Assembly: GCA_934132895.1 (NCBI GenBank)
Contig: CAKPAG010000003.1
Location: 58,588-122,587, forward strand
DNA length: 64,000 bases
Direction of reading: 5' to 3'
Origin: an uncultured Clostridia bacterium
Lineage (GTDB): Bacteria > Bacillota > Clostridia > TANB77 > CAG-465
Below, piece by piece: positions 24,322 through 33,460 of this stretch. Every line of letters begins with the position of its first letter. Within the stretch, counting starts at the first letter, position 1. The position numbers and the translations under genes were made by a program. Under the pieces are notes generated by a model. That model was not told the origin of the DNA. It searched no databases and worked only from the letters and a program-made list of their open reading frames with translations.

Positions 24322-25521
24322 ATGTTAATAAGAGAACAATACTTAAATCAATTAATACGTAGTAAGGATTTGAATTTGATAAAAGTAATAACAGGTGTAA
24401 GAAGAAGTGGTAAAAGTACATTATTATTACAATATAAAGAGTATTTATTATCTCAAAAAATCAAAGAAAAAAATATAATATATATGAATTTTGAAAGTGC
24501 TGATTGGTATAATATAAAAAATTATGAAGACTTATATAAGTATATTAAAGAAAATATTACTGATGGTAAAACTTACATTTTATTAGATGAAGTACAAAAT
24601 GTTGAAAAATGGGAAAAAGCTGTAAACTCAATGCTTGTGGATATGGATTGCGATATATATATTACAGGTTCAAATGCTTATTTGTTATCTAGTGAGCTTA
24701 CAACTTTATTAGCAGGGAGAATATTAACTATAAAAATGTATCCTTTTTCATTTAAAGAATTTTTACAAGTATATCCTTTTAAAGAGGATGAAGATAAATA
24801 TGAAAAATTTGATAAATATCTAAAGTATGGTGGAATGCCAATGATTGCTAATATGAATGATAATGAAGAACTAATTATTGGCTATTTAAATGATATAAAA
24901 GAAGTGGTGTTAAAAAAAGATGTTATTAATAGAAATAAAATAAAAGATGTGGTTTTTCTAGATAACCTCATAAAATATATGTCGTCTTGTATAGGAAATT
25001 TAACAACTCCAAACTCTATTTCAGAATTTATGAAAAAAAACGGAAGCAGTATTACAAATGAAACTGTCGATACTTATTTAAATATGATTGAAAATGCATA
25101 TTTTATTTATAGAGTTCCTAGGTTTGAGCTGAAAGGTAAACAATTATTAAAAACTCAGGGAAAGTACTATTTTGTGGACAATGGACTTAAAAATGTTATT
25201 AATGGTATGTCTTCTTATGACACTGGAAGTAGTTATGAAAATTTAGTATATATAGAATTACTACGCAGAGGTTATGAAGTCTATGTAGGTAAATACAATG
25301 ACATTGAAATAGATTTCATAGCAATTAAACCTAATGAAACAGTTTACTATCAAGTAACTAGGAGCATTTTAGACGAGAAGGTTGAAGAAAGAGAAAAAAG
25401 ATCTTTGTTAGCAATAAAAGATAATTATAAAAAAGTAATTTTAACTATGGATAGAGTAAAAAATAAACAATTAGATGGTATTGAAGTGGTTAATATAATT
25501 GATTTCTTGTTGGAAAATTAA
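24322..25521 (+). CDS. AAA_14/DUF4143 ATPase, copy 1
   Basis: 399 aa. N-terminal P-loop GVRRSGKST (residues about 26-34), Walker B YILLDEVQN, sensor DIYITGSNA, then SFKEFL and GGMP. The C-terminal DUF4143 region has a restriction-like YENLVYIELLRRGYEVYVGK and EIDFIA (E...EIDF nuclease-fold pattern). Family members are common accessory genes in gut anaerobes, with no firm role. A paralogue lies 2.2 kb downstream, and each has a different operator-like repeat at its promoter. Confidence 0.88.
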   Translation: MLIREQYLNQLIRSKDLNLIKVITGVRRSGKSTLLLQYKEYLLSQKIKEKNIIYMNFESADWYNIKNYEDLYKYIKENITDGKTYILLDEVQNVEKWEKAVNSMLVDMDCDIYITGSNAYLLSSELTTLLAGRILTIKMYPFSFKEFLQVYPFKEDEDKYEKFDKYLKYGGMPMIANMNDNEELIIGYLNDIKEVVLKKDVINRNKIKDVVFLDNLIKYMSSCIGNLTTPNSISEFMKKNGSSITNETVDTYLNMIENAYFIYRVPRFELKGKQLLKTQGKYYFVDNGLKNVINGMSSYDTGSSYENLVYIELLRRGYEVYVGKYNDIEIDFIAIKPNETVYYQVTRSILDEKVEEREKRSLLAIKDNYKKVILTMDRVKNKQLDGIEVVNIIDFLLEN

Positions 25522-25688
25522 TTATAGTGATTATTTTGATGTAACTTATTAGTTGATAAAAAATATATTATTAAACAAACAATAAGCTACTTAAAATGTG
25601 ACTTTTAACACTTTAAGCAAACTTTGAAGATACTTGATATATAAGCATTTTTTTGATATAATGAATTGCAGTTATAGGAAGTGAAGAA

Positions 25689-26342
25689 ATGCATTTTATG
25701 AAGAAAAAGTATATAATAACATTTGGGGTAGCATTAATAATTTGTGGTGCTATATTCGGATGTAAATTACTGCTTAAAGAAAATACTATAATAGGAACAA
25801 AAGATATTTTTAATGATATTAATACAAGTACAAAAGGTGACTTTATTGTTGAATCTTTAGAATTGAAAGATGAAGAAGAAATGGAAAATGCAGAAAGTGA
25901 AAAAATAGCTGAAAATATTTCTAATAATAAGCCAGAAAATATTATTATAAATAATCCTGTTGTAAAATTTGAGGAGGAAAAAACAGAAATAATTGAAGAT
26001 AAAAATACTTCTGCCGATAATGTTCAACCTATAGAAAATAACACTGAAGAAGATAATAGTCCAAAAGACATTTTTGTAAAGTTAAGGAAAAATGAAAAAG
26101 TTATAGCCAAAATGGAAGCAATGATTTTTGCATTAGTACCAACGGAATGGTTCTTTAGTAATAGTAAAGTGGTTATTGATTCTAATGGAATTGATGAAAA
26201 CACTGAGTATTTAGAGTATGATAAGATAAATCAAGACGTTTTAAAAAATAAAGTATCTGGAGATATAAAAATATATGCATATGATGAGATATGGAATAAT
26301 GGAACAGAGTATGTATTAAGAACAAGATGCTATATACGATAA
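25689..26342 (+). CDS. 217-aa exported or membrane-anchored hypothetical protein
   Basis: Start ATG 25689 after AGGAAGTGAAG. A hydrophobic N-terminal segment (ITFGVALIICGAIFGC) could be a signal anchor or a poor lipobox (IFGC). A long acidic, low-complexity stretch rich in Glu, Asn and Ile follows (about residues 55-125), then a compact C-terminal domain (LVPTEWFFSNSKVVIDS ... EYVLRTRCYIR). Not recognised. A terminator follows. Confidence 0.7.
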   Translation: MHFMKKKYIITFGVALIICGAIFGCKLLLKENTIIGTKDIFNDINTSTKGDFIVESLELKDEEEMENAESEKIAENISNNKPENIIINNPVVKFEEEKTEIIEDKNTSADNVQPIENNTEEDNSPKDIFVKLRKNEKVIAKMEAMIFALVPTEWFFSNSKVVIDSNGIDENTEYLEYDKINQDVLKNKVSGDIKIYAYDEIWNNGTEYVLRTRCYIR

Positions 26343-26346
26343 TATA

Positions 26347-26388
26347 AAAATAGAGTACATTTTTATTTTAAATTTGTACTCTATTTTT
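26347..26388. terminator. Terminator after the 217-aa gene
   Basis: AAATAGAGTACA (from 26348) pairs with TGTACTCTATTT (26375-26386); A and T tracts flank both sides. Confidence 0.85.
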
Positions 26389-26450
26389 GTATTATAGAGA
26401 AAATCTATTTTAAAAACCAGCACCCAAAAGAACATTTTTTCTTTAAACTA

Positions 26451-26530
26451 TTCACATCTATTAATCATTGTGTTATAATAAACACAAATTGTGGGAAGGT
26501 GATATGAAAAAAAGTAGTGTTTTTGTATAG
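26451..26530 (+). promoter_or_regulatory. Promoter and possible 8-codon leader peptide before the BRO gene
   Basis: TTCACA (26451-26456), 17 nt, TATAAT (26474-26479). GTGTT/AACAC (26470-26474, 26481-26485) brackets the -10. A well-placed GGAAGGTGAT is followed by ATG 26504 and a reading frame of eight codons (MKKSSVFV) ending at 26530. It may be a leader peptide or chance; the BRO gene starts 58 nt later. Confidence 0.45.
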
Positions 26531-26588
26531 TTTAATAAAAAAATAAATTTTAAATTATTTTAAATACTTTAAGGGAAAGGGGTAAAAC

Positions 26589-27428
26589 ATGGAACAAAAT
26601 AACGAATTAAAATTATTTGGAGACAAAAAAATTAGAACCAAATGGAATGAGGAAAAAGAAAAATGGTATTTTTCAGTTGTGGACGTGATAGCTGTATTAA
26701 CAGATAATGATTATCAAAAGTCAAGAAATTATTGGAAATGGCTTAAAAATAAGTTAAATGAAGAAGGAAGTCAACTGGTTAGTGTCACTAACCAGTTGAA
26801 AATGAGAGCATATGATGGAAAACTAAGAAATACTGATGTAATGAATACAGAACAAATTTTACGTTTAATTCAATCTATACCATCTAAAAAAGCAGAGCCT
26901 TTTAAATTATGGTTAGCACAGGTAGGAAAAGAAAGAATAGATGAAACATACGATCCAGAAATATCAATAAATCGTGCATTAGATACATACAGAAAAAAAG
27001 GATACTCAGAAGAGTGGATAAATCAAAGATTGAAAACAATAGACATAAGAAAAGAATTTACAGATGAACTAAGAGAAAAAGGAATAAAAGATAATAAAGA
27101 TTTTGCAATGTTAACAAATATTTTAACGCAGACTTGGAGTGGCTATTCTGTTAAAGAATATAAAAATTTAAAAGGTTTAAAGAAAGAGAATCTTCGTGAC
27201 AATATGAGTAATATGGAAATAGTGTTGAATATGTTAGCAGAAACATCTTCTACAGAAATATCAAAAAGTAAAAAAGAAAAAGGCTTTAAAGAAGCACAAG
27301 ATTCTGTGATAGAAGGTGGTAATATTGCTAGAATTGCCAAAGAACAATTAGAAAGAAAAACAGGTAAAAAGGTTATATCTGAAAAAAATACTAAAGAAAT
27401 AAGAAACTTAAATTCTGGTGATAAGTAA
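26589..27428 (+). CDS. BRO-N domain protein (phage antirepressor-like)
   Basis: 279 aa, ATG 26589 after GGGAAAGGGG. The N-terminal BRO-N domain reads KKIRTKWNEEKEKWYFSVVD, NYWKWLKNKL, QLKMRAYDGK and then LLRLIQSIPSKKAEPFKLWL. A conserved middle region follows (ERIDETYDPEISINRALDTY) and a Lys-rich C-terminus (NIARIAKEQLERKTGKKV). BRO-N proteins bind nucleic acid and often act as phage antirepressors. There is no phage context here beyond the accessory neighbourhood, so it may be a domesticated copy. Confidence 0.88.
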   Translation: MEQNNELKLFGDKKIRTKWNEEKEKWYFSVVDVIAVLTDNDYQKSRNYWKWLKNKLNEEGSQLVSVTNQLKMRAYDGKLRNTDVMNTEQILRLIQSIPSKKAEPFKLWLAQVGKERIDETYDPEISINRALDTYRKKGYSEEWINQRLKTIDIRKEFTDELREKGIKDNKDFAMLTNILTQTWSGYSVKEYKNLKGLKKENLRDNMSNMEIVLNMLAETSSTEISKSKKEKGFKEAQDSVIEGGNIARIAKEQLERKTGKKVISEKNTKEIRNLNSGDK

Positions 27429-27624
27429 ATAATTATACATTGTAATCTAAGTGAAATATTGTTTTATCATAGGTGGAAAGTTAAATACTACATCTTTACC
27501 AAAAAGGCTTTTTGCCTTGGAGAGAAAATTTATTTTCTTTCGTTAACTCAAATTATCTATTATAAAGGTTCATGTACATCATAAATATATATGAATAATC
27601 AAAAAATAAAAACTAAAAGTAATA
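27429..27624. other. Non-coding stretch between BRO gene and ATPase 2
   Basis: No gene found. It contains short hairpins (AAGGCTTTTTGCCTT near 27506 and a following AAAGAAAAT-type palindrome) that could terminate the BRO transcript. Confidence 0.5.
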
Positions 27625-27679
27625 TTTCATTTCCCAAAATTACAAAAAACTTGATTTTGGGAAATGAAAATGATATAAT
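27625..27679 (+). promoter_or_regulatory. Promoter with 16-bp inverted-repeat operator (ATPase 2)
   Basis: TTGATT (27651-27656), 17 nt, TATAAT (27674-27679). A perfect inverted repeat TTTCATTTCCCAAAAT (27625-27640) / ATTTTGGGAAATGAAA (27654-27669) covers the -35 and spacer, as expected for a repressor site. Confidence 0.82.
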
Positions 27680-27707
27680 AAACATATAATATAATGAGGT
27701 GGTTAAC

Positions 27708-28895
27708 ATGAAACTCATAGAAAGAGAATATCTAAAAGAGCTAATTTCTGTAATGGGAACTCCAGATATTAAAGTAATAACAGGCGTTAGACGTAGTGGA
27801 AAATCAAAATTATTAGAAGAATTTAAAAATTACATACTACAAAATATACAAGATGGAAATATAATAGAAATAGATTTTAACTCTTTAGATTATGAAAATT
27901 TAAGAGAATATCACGCAATGAATAAATATATAGAAGAAAGATATATAAAAGAAAAAAAGAATTTCGTATTAATAGATGAAGTACAAATGTGTGATGGATT
28001 TGAAAAGACAATTAATAGTTTACATGCCTCAGAAAAATATGATATCTATATAACAGGTTCAAACGCATTTTTGATGAGTAGTGACTTGGCAACATTATTT
28101 ACTGGAAGAACTTATGAATTAGAAATATTTCCATTTTCATTTAAAGAGTATTTACAATATAATGACGATATGAATACTGACGAGGCTTTTAATAAATATG
28201 TAAGAGAAGGAGGAATGTCTGGTTCATATTTATACAAAGAGGAGGAACAGAAATATAAATATATATTAGATGTATACAATACTTTAATTGTAAGGGATAT
28301 ACGTGAAAAGTATAAAATAAAAAATACAGAGTTATTAGATAATCTAACAAACTTTATGATGGATAATATATCAAATATAACTTCTATTAGAAATATAACA
28401 AATTCATTAAATAAAATAGACAATAAGTTAAACCATAAAACAATAGGTACATATATAGATTATATGGTAAATGCATATTTATTTTATAAAATAAAAAGAT
28501 ATGATATACAAGGAAAAAAATATTTGGAATCACAAGATAAATATTATTTGGTAGACCCAACATTTAAATTTGCAAAATTAGGTACTAAAAATATGAATTA
28601 CGGAAGAGTATACGAAAACATTGTGGCAATTGAATTGCTAAGAAGAGGATATGAAGTATATGTGGGACAGATGTATAATTCAGAAATAGATTTTGTGGCT
28701 ATGAAACGAAATGAAAAAATATATATCCAAGTTTCAGATAATATAAGTGATGACAAGACATTAGAAAGAGAAGTAAATTCACTCTTAAAAATTAAAGATG
28801 CATATCCAAAAATATTAGTAGCTAGAACAAGACATGATACTTATCAATATGAAGGAGTACAAGTATACGATATAGCTAAATGGTTATTAGAATAG
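27708..28895 (+). CDS. AAA_14/DUF4143 ATPase, copy 2
   Basis: 395 aa, ATG 27708 after GAGGTGG. P-loop GVRRSGKSK (Lys then Ser, final Thr replaced by Lys), Walker B FVLIDEVQM, DIYITGSNA, SFKEYLQY, GGMSG. C-terminal VAIELLRRGYEVYVGQ and EIDFVAM. It has the same layout as copy 1 but is clearly divergent, so this is not a recent duplication. Likely autoregulated through the inverted repeat over its promoter. Role unknown. Confidence 0.88.
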   Translation: MKLIEREYLKELISVMGTPDIKVITGVRRSGKSKLLEEFKNYILQNIQDGNIIEIDFNSLDYENLREYHAMNKYIEERYIKEKKNFVLIDEVQMCDGFEKTINSLHASEKYDIYITGSNAFLMSSDLATLFTGRTYELEIFPFSFKEYLQYNDDMNTDEAFNKYVREGGMSGSYLYKEEEQKYKYILDVYNTLIVRDIREKYKIKNTELLDNLTNFMMDNISNITSIRNITNSLNKIDNKLNHKTIGTYIDYMVNAYLFYKIKRYDIQGKKYLESQDKYYLVDPTFKFAKLGTKNMNYGRVYENIVAIELLRRGYEVYVGQMYNSEIDFVAMKRNEKIYIQVSDNISDDKTLEREVNSLLKIKDAYPKILVARTRHDTYQYEGVQVYDIAKWLLE

Positions 28896-28900
28896 TTTTT

Positions 28901-28925
28901 AAAGGCAGGAGAATCCTGCTTTTTA
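28901..28925 (+). terminator. Terminator after ATPase 2
   Basis: GCAGGA (28905-28910), GAA loop, TCCTGC (28914-28919), TTTTT. Confidence 0.9.
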
Positions 28926-29172
28926 GTTATCCATAATTTCCAACGGTGCAAAAATGGAGGAAATATTTCTTGTGTGCTGTCAAATATAAAAGTACGTGAT
29001 ATAGTAGGGGTGAAATGTAATAAATGATATTAGTAAAAAAATTGAATGTATTTAATCGAAAGAAATGTTAGAGTATATCGGCTATTCTGTGTAAACTAAA
29101 AATTAACTATGATTTTTGATATTATAATTTAAATAATTATTTACATTATGAGCGTTGAAAAATTATTTGTTT
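28926..29172. other. Non-coding stretch, AT-rich
   Basis: No gene or recognisable RNA seen. There is no ORF with a usable RBS longer than a few codons. It could be the remains of a former gene. Confidence 0.5.
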
Positions 29173-29207
29173 AGATACTTTATTCGTAAGTACCGGATAA
29201 AGTATCT
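29173..29207. terminator. Hairpin downstream of the ECF sigma gene
   Basis: AGATACTTTAT (29173-29183) and ATAAAGTATCT (29197-29207) form a perfect 11-bp stem. It lies just past the sigma gene's stop on the minus strand; the tail is only modestly T-rich. Confidence 0.55.
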
Positions 29208-29234
29208 AAAATATAGGAGGAAACTTAATTTCTT

Positions 29235-29804
29235 TTATTCGTCGTATATAATTCCGTCTTTTTTTAGTAATCTTCTTAAACTTTTTTTAGCGTTATATAA
29301 TAAACTGCTTACTTGTATCTTGTTTTTATTAATAATTTGTCCTATTTCTTGAGTTGTCATGCCTTGGAAGTCCGATAGGTATATTACTTCTCTATAATGT
29401 AGTTTTAAATTATTCATTGCTAATATGATTTTTTTTAGTTTTTCTTTGTTATCAATGTCATCAATTATTTTTCTGGATGTTATTGTATCCTGATTACTTA
29501 ATGATAAATAATCTTCAATAAATTCACTTTCCTGTTTATTCTTTTTTAAAAAATTTATAGCTCTGCATTTAGCAATCATATATAAATAGGTTTTTAGCTT
29601 GTACTTGTTGCTGTAATAATCTTTGTTAACTAAAAGATAAACAAAAGAATCTTGAACAATGTCTTCTGCGGTAGAAATATCTTTTGTGTAATTTAGAATA
29701 AAGTGTATCATGTTTATTCTATGCCTTAATACGATTTCTTCAAAAGAGTTTTTATTCCCCTTCAAGAACTCATCATATAATTCTTCATCAGTTTTTAAAG
29801 TCAT
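29235..29804 (-). CDS. ECF-type RNA polymerase sigma factor
   Basis: 189 aa, ATG 29804 after AAGGAGAG. Region 2 (residues about 15-80) with STAEDIVQDSFVYLL (the -10 binding face) and YKLKTYLYMIAKCRAINFLKK. An acidic linker follows, then region 4 (HYREVIYLSDFQGMTTQEIGQ, helix-turn-helix INKNKIQVSSLLYNAKKSLRRLL). No anti-sigma gene is adjacent; the divergent neighbour is dacF. Target promoters are unknown. Confidence 0.93.
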   Translation of the reverse strand: MTLKTDEELYDEFLKGNKNSFEEIVLRHRINMIHFILNYTKDISTAEDIVQDSFVYLLVNKDYYSNKYKLKTYLYMIAKCRAINFLKKNKQESEFIEDYLSLSNQDTITSRKIIDDIDNKEKLKKIILAMNNLKLHYREVIYLSDFQGMTTQEIGQIINKNKIQVSSLLYNAKKSLRRLLKKDGIIYDE

Positions 29805-30042
29805 AATGGTAACTCTCCTTAAAATATAACAAATTCATACTAATTATACAGCTAAAATTTAAATAAATCGCAATTTTCCCCAAAAAATTCCAAATTTCTA
29901 AATATTTCTAAAAAACATGACAGTTATACATTGGTTATTAAAATTGATAGTTATAATTTCATAGTATTAATTCTGTTAAATACTCTGTTCTAAAAAAAAG
30001 ATATCGAAATATAATGTAATATAGTGTATTGAGGTGTCGTTT

Positions 30043-31306
30043 ATGAGTATTTTTTATAAAAAATATAGTAAAAAAATAAAAGTTATATATTCTTTTTTCA
30101 TATTTTTTGTAGTTTCATTTTTAGCCTGTAATATATATGCTGAAAGTTATATATATAATATAAAAAAAGGAAATAATGATGGAGTAAAGAAAGAAGAATC
30201 AAGTATCAGTACTGTGGCAACTCCTGAATTTACATTTCAATCTGCTTCACAAATACTAATGGAAGCATCTACTGGAAAAATTCTTTATGCAAATAATGAA
30301 AATGAACATTTACTTCCAGCATCAGTAACCAAAGTTATGACTATGCTTTTAACAATGGAGCAGATTGATTCACGGTAAGATGACTTATGAAGATAAAATT
30401 TCATGTAGTGCTAAAGCATCACATATGGGAGGCTCACAGATTTGGTTTAAAGAGGGAGAACAGTTATCCGTTGATGAAGCTTTGAAAGCTATAGCTGTTG
30501 TTAGTGCAAATGATGTTACCGTTGCAATGGCTGAACATATTGGTGGAACAGAAGAAAATTTTGTAAAGATGATGAATGATAAAGCACAAGAACTTGGAAT
30601 GGAAAACACACATTTTATGAATTCGCATGGAATAGATGAAGAAAATCACTACTCCTGTGCAAAGGATATAGCCATAATGTCAAGAGAACTTATAACAAAA
30701 CACCCTGATATTTTAAAGTATACTTCTATTTGGATGGATTCTTTAAGGGGTGGAACATTTGGACTTTCAAGTACTAATAAATTAATAAGATTTTATGATG
30801 GCGCAACAGGCCTTAAAACAGGGTCTACATCACAAGCGTTATTTAATTTATCTGGTACAGCAACAAGAAATGGCACAACATATATAGCGGTTGTAATGAG
30901 AGCTCCAAGTTCAGATATACGATTACAAGAAATAAAACAACTTTTAGATTATGGATTTGCAACTTATGAATCAAAAAGTATTTGTGATAAGGGTACAGTT
31001 GTTGAAAGTAAAAATATAAATAAAAATGTTAATGAGAGTGCAAATATTATAGTAAAGGAAAACGTAACGGCACTTTTAGAAAAAGGTTCAAAGATTGAAT
31101 CAGAACAAGAAATTACATATAATAGTGATATATCAGCTCCAGTTAAATCAGGAGATGTGGTAGGAAAAATAAAAATTTTAAATAACAGTGATGGCAGTGT
31201 TATAGGTGAAAGTGACCTTATTATAGAAAAAGATATAGGAAAGTCTAGTTTTACGGACTATTTTAAAAAGATATTTAAAATGTATATACTAGCAGATAGT
31301 ATATAA
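30043..31306 (+). CDS. dacF: D-alanyl-D-alanine carboxypeptidase, +1 frameshift at CGG 30373-30375
   Basis: Low-molecular-weight PBP that trims stem peptides of peptidoglycan; DacF acts in the spore cortex in Bacillus. ATG 30043 after GAGGTG. Frame one has a signal segment and the first motif ASVTKVM (SxxK), then TMEQIDS, CGG, TAA. Skipping C gives GKMTYEDKISCSAKASHMGG, the standard continuation. It keeps the SxN motif (VSANDVTV) and GLKTGST (KTG), to 420 aa. The final hydrophobic segment is weak. All catalytic motifs are intact across the two frames, so the gene looks selected rather than decayed. Confidence 0.92.
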
Positions 31307-31405
31307 AGTATATTAAAATATAAATAAAAGCAAATAGGTATTATTAATAATTTTATCTGTTTGTTTTCATTTTTTTCTATAGATAAAAATGTCGAATAAA
31401 ATAAG

Positions 31406-31454
31406 TAAATAAAGAAATGTTGCAAAAAAGTTACAAAAACATTTCTTTATTTTA
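31406..31454 (+). terminator. Strong terminator upstream of the pilus locus
   Basis: AAATAAAGAAATGTT (31407-31421) pairs perfectly with AACATTTCTTTATTT (31438-31452), T-rich on the exit side. The rest of 31307-31597 is AT-rich and must hold the promoter of the locus; no clear consensus was found. Confidence 0.85.
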
Positions 31455-31597
31455 ACAAATGACTAAAGTACTAAAATTTAAGTCAACATTTATTGATTTT
31501 TTTTACTCTTTGCAATAAAATATGTACAGCTAATAATAAAGTATATTAAACATAGTAAAAAATAGCATATTTAATTTTTATGGAGGTTGAATAAATT

Positions 31598-32728
31598 ATG
31601 ATAGGTATGAGTCAAATAAAGAAGAAAACTATGCAAGGTATAGCTATAGGTGCAAGTATTGGTGTCGTTGGTATAGGGCTTACTCTATGGTGGTCGATTA
31701 GTACAATTAAATCTTACGAAACAGGTACAAATAAAAAGTTTAATGCAAGATATAATCAGGATGTAGCAGTGTTAACACAAGACGTTATTCAAGGTGAAGT
31801 TATAGAAGACAGCATGCTGACAACAGTAAGTGTGCACAAAAAAACTGTACCATCTGGAGCTTTGAAAAAAAGTGATATATCAGGCAAAGTGGCAAAATAT
31901 AATATTGCGGCTAATGTCCCTCTTACAGATTCTATGCTTACAACAGAAATTATTGATGCAGATATAAGAAGTCAAGAAATCAATACTGTTGTTATGCCTA
32001 GTGATTTAGATGAAGGCGATTATGTAGATATAAGAATAATGTACCCAAATGGTACTGACTATATTGTACTTGCACAAAAACAAGTAGAAAAAATATCTGG
32101 ACAAACTATGTGGCTAAATTTAGCAGAAGATGAAAGACTACTTTTAAACAGTGCAATGGTAGATTCTTTCTTGAATTCTGGAACAAAATTATATGCTACA
32201 AAATATGCAGATAGTGACTCACAAATAAAAATAGCTGCAGATATAGCACTAGAAAATAACAATACTACAAATGATGATACAGAAACTACCACATCAACAA
32301 CTACAACAAATAAATCACTTACAGCATCAGATAACGCAACAGCAGTTGTACAAGGTCAATTAAGAGAAACAATAAAATCAGAGATTGATTCAATAAAAAC
32401 AGATGACACAGACTCAGCAGTAAATGCTATATTTGACTTGATATTAAAATATAAAAGTTTTGCTAATGCAGTAACTAGAACTACAGAAAACTATCAACCA
32501 AATGCACAAGTTATGGCAATGATGCAAGCAAATAAAAATATATTAGAAGAAGCAAAGTCAAAATTAAGTGCTGAAGCAAGAGCAAATATTGAAAACGGAA
32601 TTAATAACTATAAATCAGATAGTGGTGATGATTATAACAATGTTGTATCAGGAGCACAAGAATCAATAACAAATCAAAAGACTTTAAGAAATGAATTATT
32701 AAATCCAGCTACAACAGCTGCAGAATAA
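31598..32728 (+). CDS. cpaB: CpaB/SAF-domain protein, first gene of Tad-like locus
   Basis: 376 aa, after GGAGGTTG. An N-terminal membrane segment (residues about 14-35) is followed by the SAF domain (AVLTQDVIQGEVIEDSML ... VPSGALKKSDISGKVAKYNIAANVPLTDSM) and the CpaB core (MPSDLDEGDYVDIRIMYPNG). A Thr-rich linker (TTSTTTTNKS) leads to a coiled C-terminal region. In Gram-negative Tad systems CpaB/RcpC supports the outer-membrane channel; here it would act at the membrane-wall interface. Confidence 0.82.
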   Translation: MIGMSQIKKKTMQGIAIGASIGVVGIGLTLWWSISTIKSYETGTNKKFNARYNQDVAVLTQDVIQGEVIEDSMLTTVSVHKKTVPSGALKKSDISGKVAKYNIAANVPLTDSMLTTEIIDADIRSQEINTVVMPSDLDEGDYVDIRIMYPNGTDYIVLAQKQVEKISGQTMWLNLAEDERLLLNSAMVDSFLNSGTKLYATKYADSDSQIKIAADIALENNNTTNDDTETTTSTTTTNKSLTASDNATAVVQGQLRETIKSEIDSIKTDDTDSAVNAIFDLILKYKSFANAVTRTTENYQPNAQVMAMMQANKNILEEAKSKLSAEARANIENGINNYKSDSGDDYNNVVSGAQESITNQKTLRNELLNPATTAAE

Positions 32729-32746
32729 AATAGGAGGAGTTAGTTA

Positions 32747-33460
32747 ATGCAAGTAATAGGATTAGTTGGTTACATGGATAAATATGATTTTGTAATGAAC
32801 TTAGCAAGAACTATAAATATAATGGAAAAATCAGTTTTAGTCGTAGATGCAACACTTGATCAAAAACTAAAATATGTAGTCCCTGCTTTAGATAACATTG
32901 GAAGATCATATGTAACACAATATAACAATATAGATTTTGCTGTGGGATTTAACAGCATGCACGATGTAGAAAACTATATGATTGAACAAGGTATAAATAT
33001 TAATTTATATGATCATATACTAATTGATATAGATAGTCCAAAAGGCTATGAATTATTTAGAACAAGAGGAATAAATAAAACATATTTATTCCTTGATACT
33101 AATGTATTATCACTTTCAAAAAATAAGGAATTAGTTAAAGCAATGAGAGTATACACACAACAAGGCGATAACTTAGAACTTTCAAGAGTTTGGTTTAAAG
33201 CATATCTTTCAAGAGCAAGTCAAGAATATTTTGATAAACAAATTGAAGAATATAATGCCAAATGGACAGAACCAGAATATGAAATTCCATATGATGAAAG
33301 AGATAAAATGGAAGATATAGATTCAGAACTTAGTGGAATTATAAATATAAAGAAACATTCGAAAATGTATATTTCAGCAATCGCAGATATGACTGCAGAG
33401 ATTGTTGAAGATGCAAATTCTAAAATGGTTATAAACAAAATTAAAAGGAGGAGAGATTAA
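32747..33460 (+). CDS. MinD/CpaE-like protein without P-loop
   Basis: 237 aa, RBS AGGAGG. The fold signs are those of ParA/MinD: the start MQVIGLVGYMDKYDFVMNLA, the strand SVLVVDA, and YDHILIDID. However, the Walker A GKGGxGKT is absent (VGYMDKYDF instead), so it probably does not hydrolyse ATP. Its stop overlaps the start of the next, related gene (TAATG). In Tad loci CpaE/TadZ localises the pilus machine; this may be the inactive half of a heterodimer. Confidence 0.65.
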   Translation: MQVIGLVGYMDKYDFVMNLARTINIMEKSVLVVDATLDQKLKYVVPALDNIGRSYVTQYNNIDFAVGFNSMHDVENYMIEQGININLYDHILIDIDSPKGYELFRTRGINKTYLFLDTNVLSLSKNKELVKAMRVYTQQGDNLELSRVWFKAYLSRASQEYFDKQIEEYNAKWTEPEYEIPYDERDKMEDIDSELSGIINIKKHSKMYISAIADMTAEIVEDANSKMVINKIKRRRD

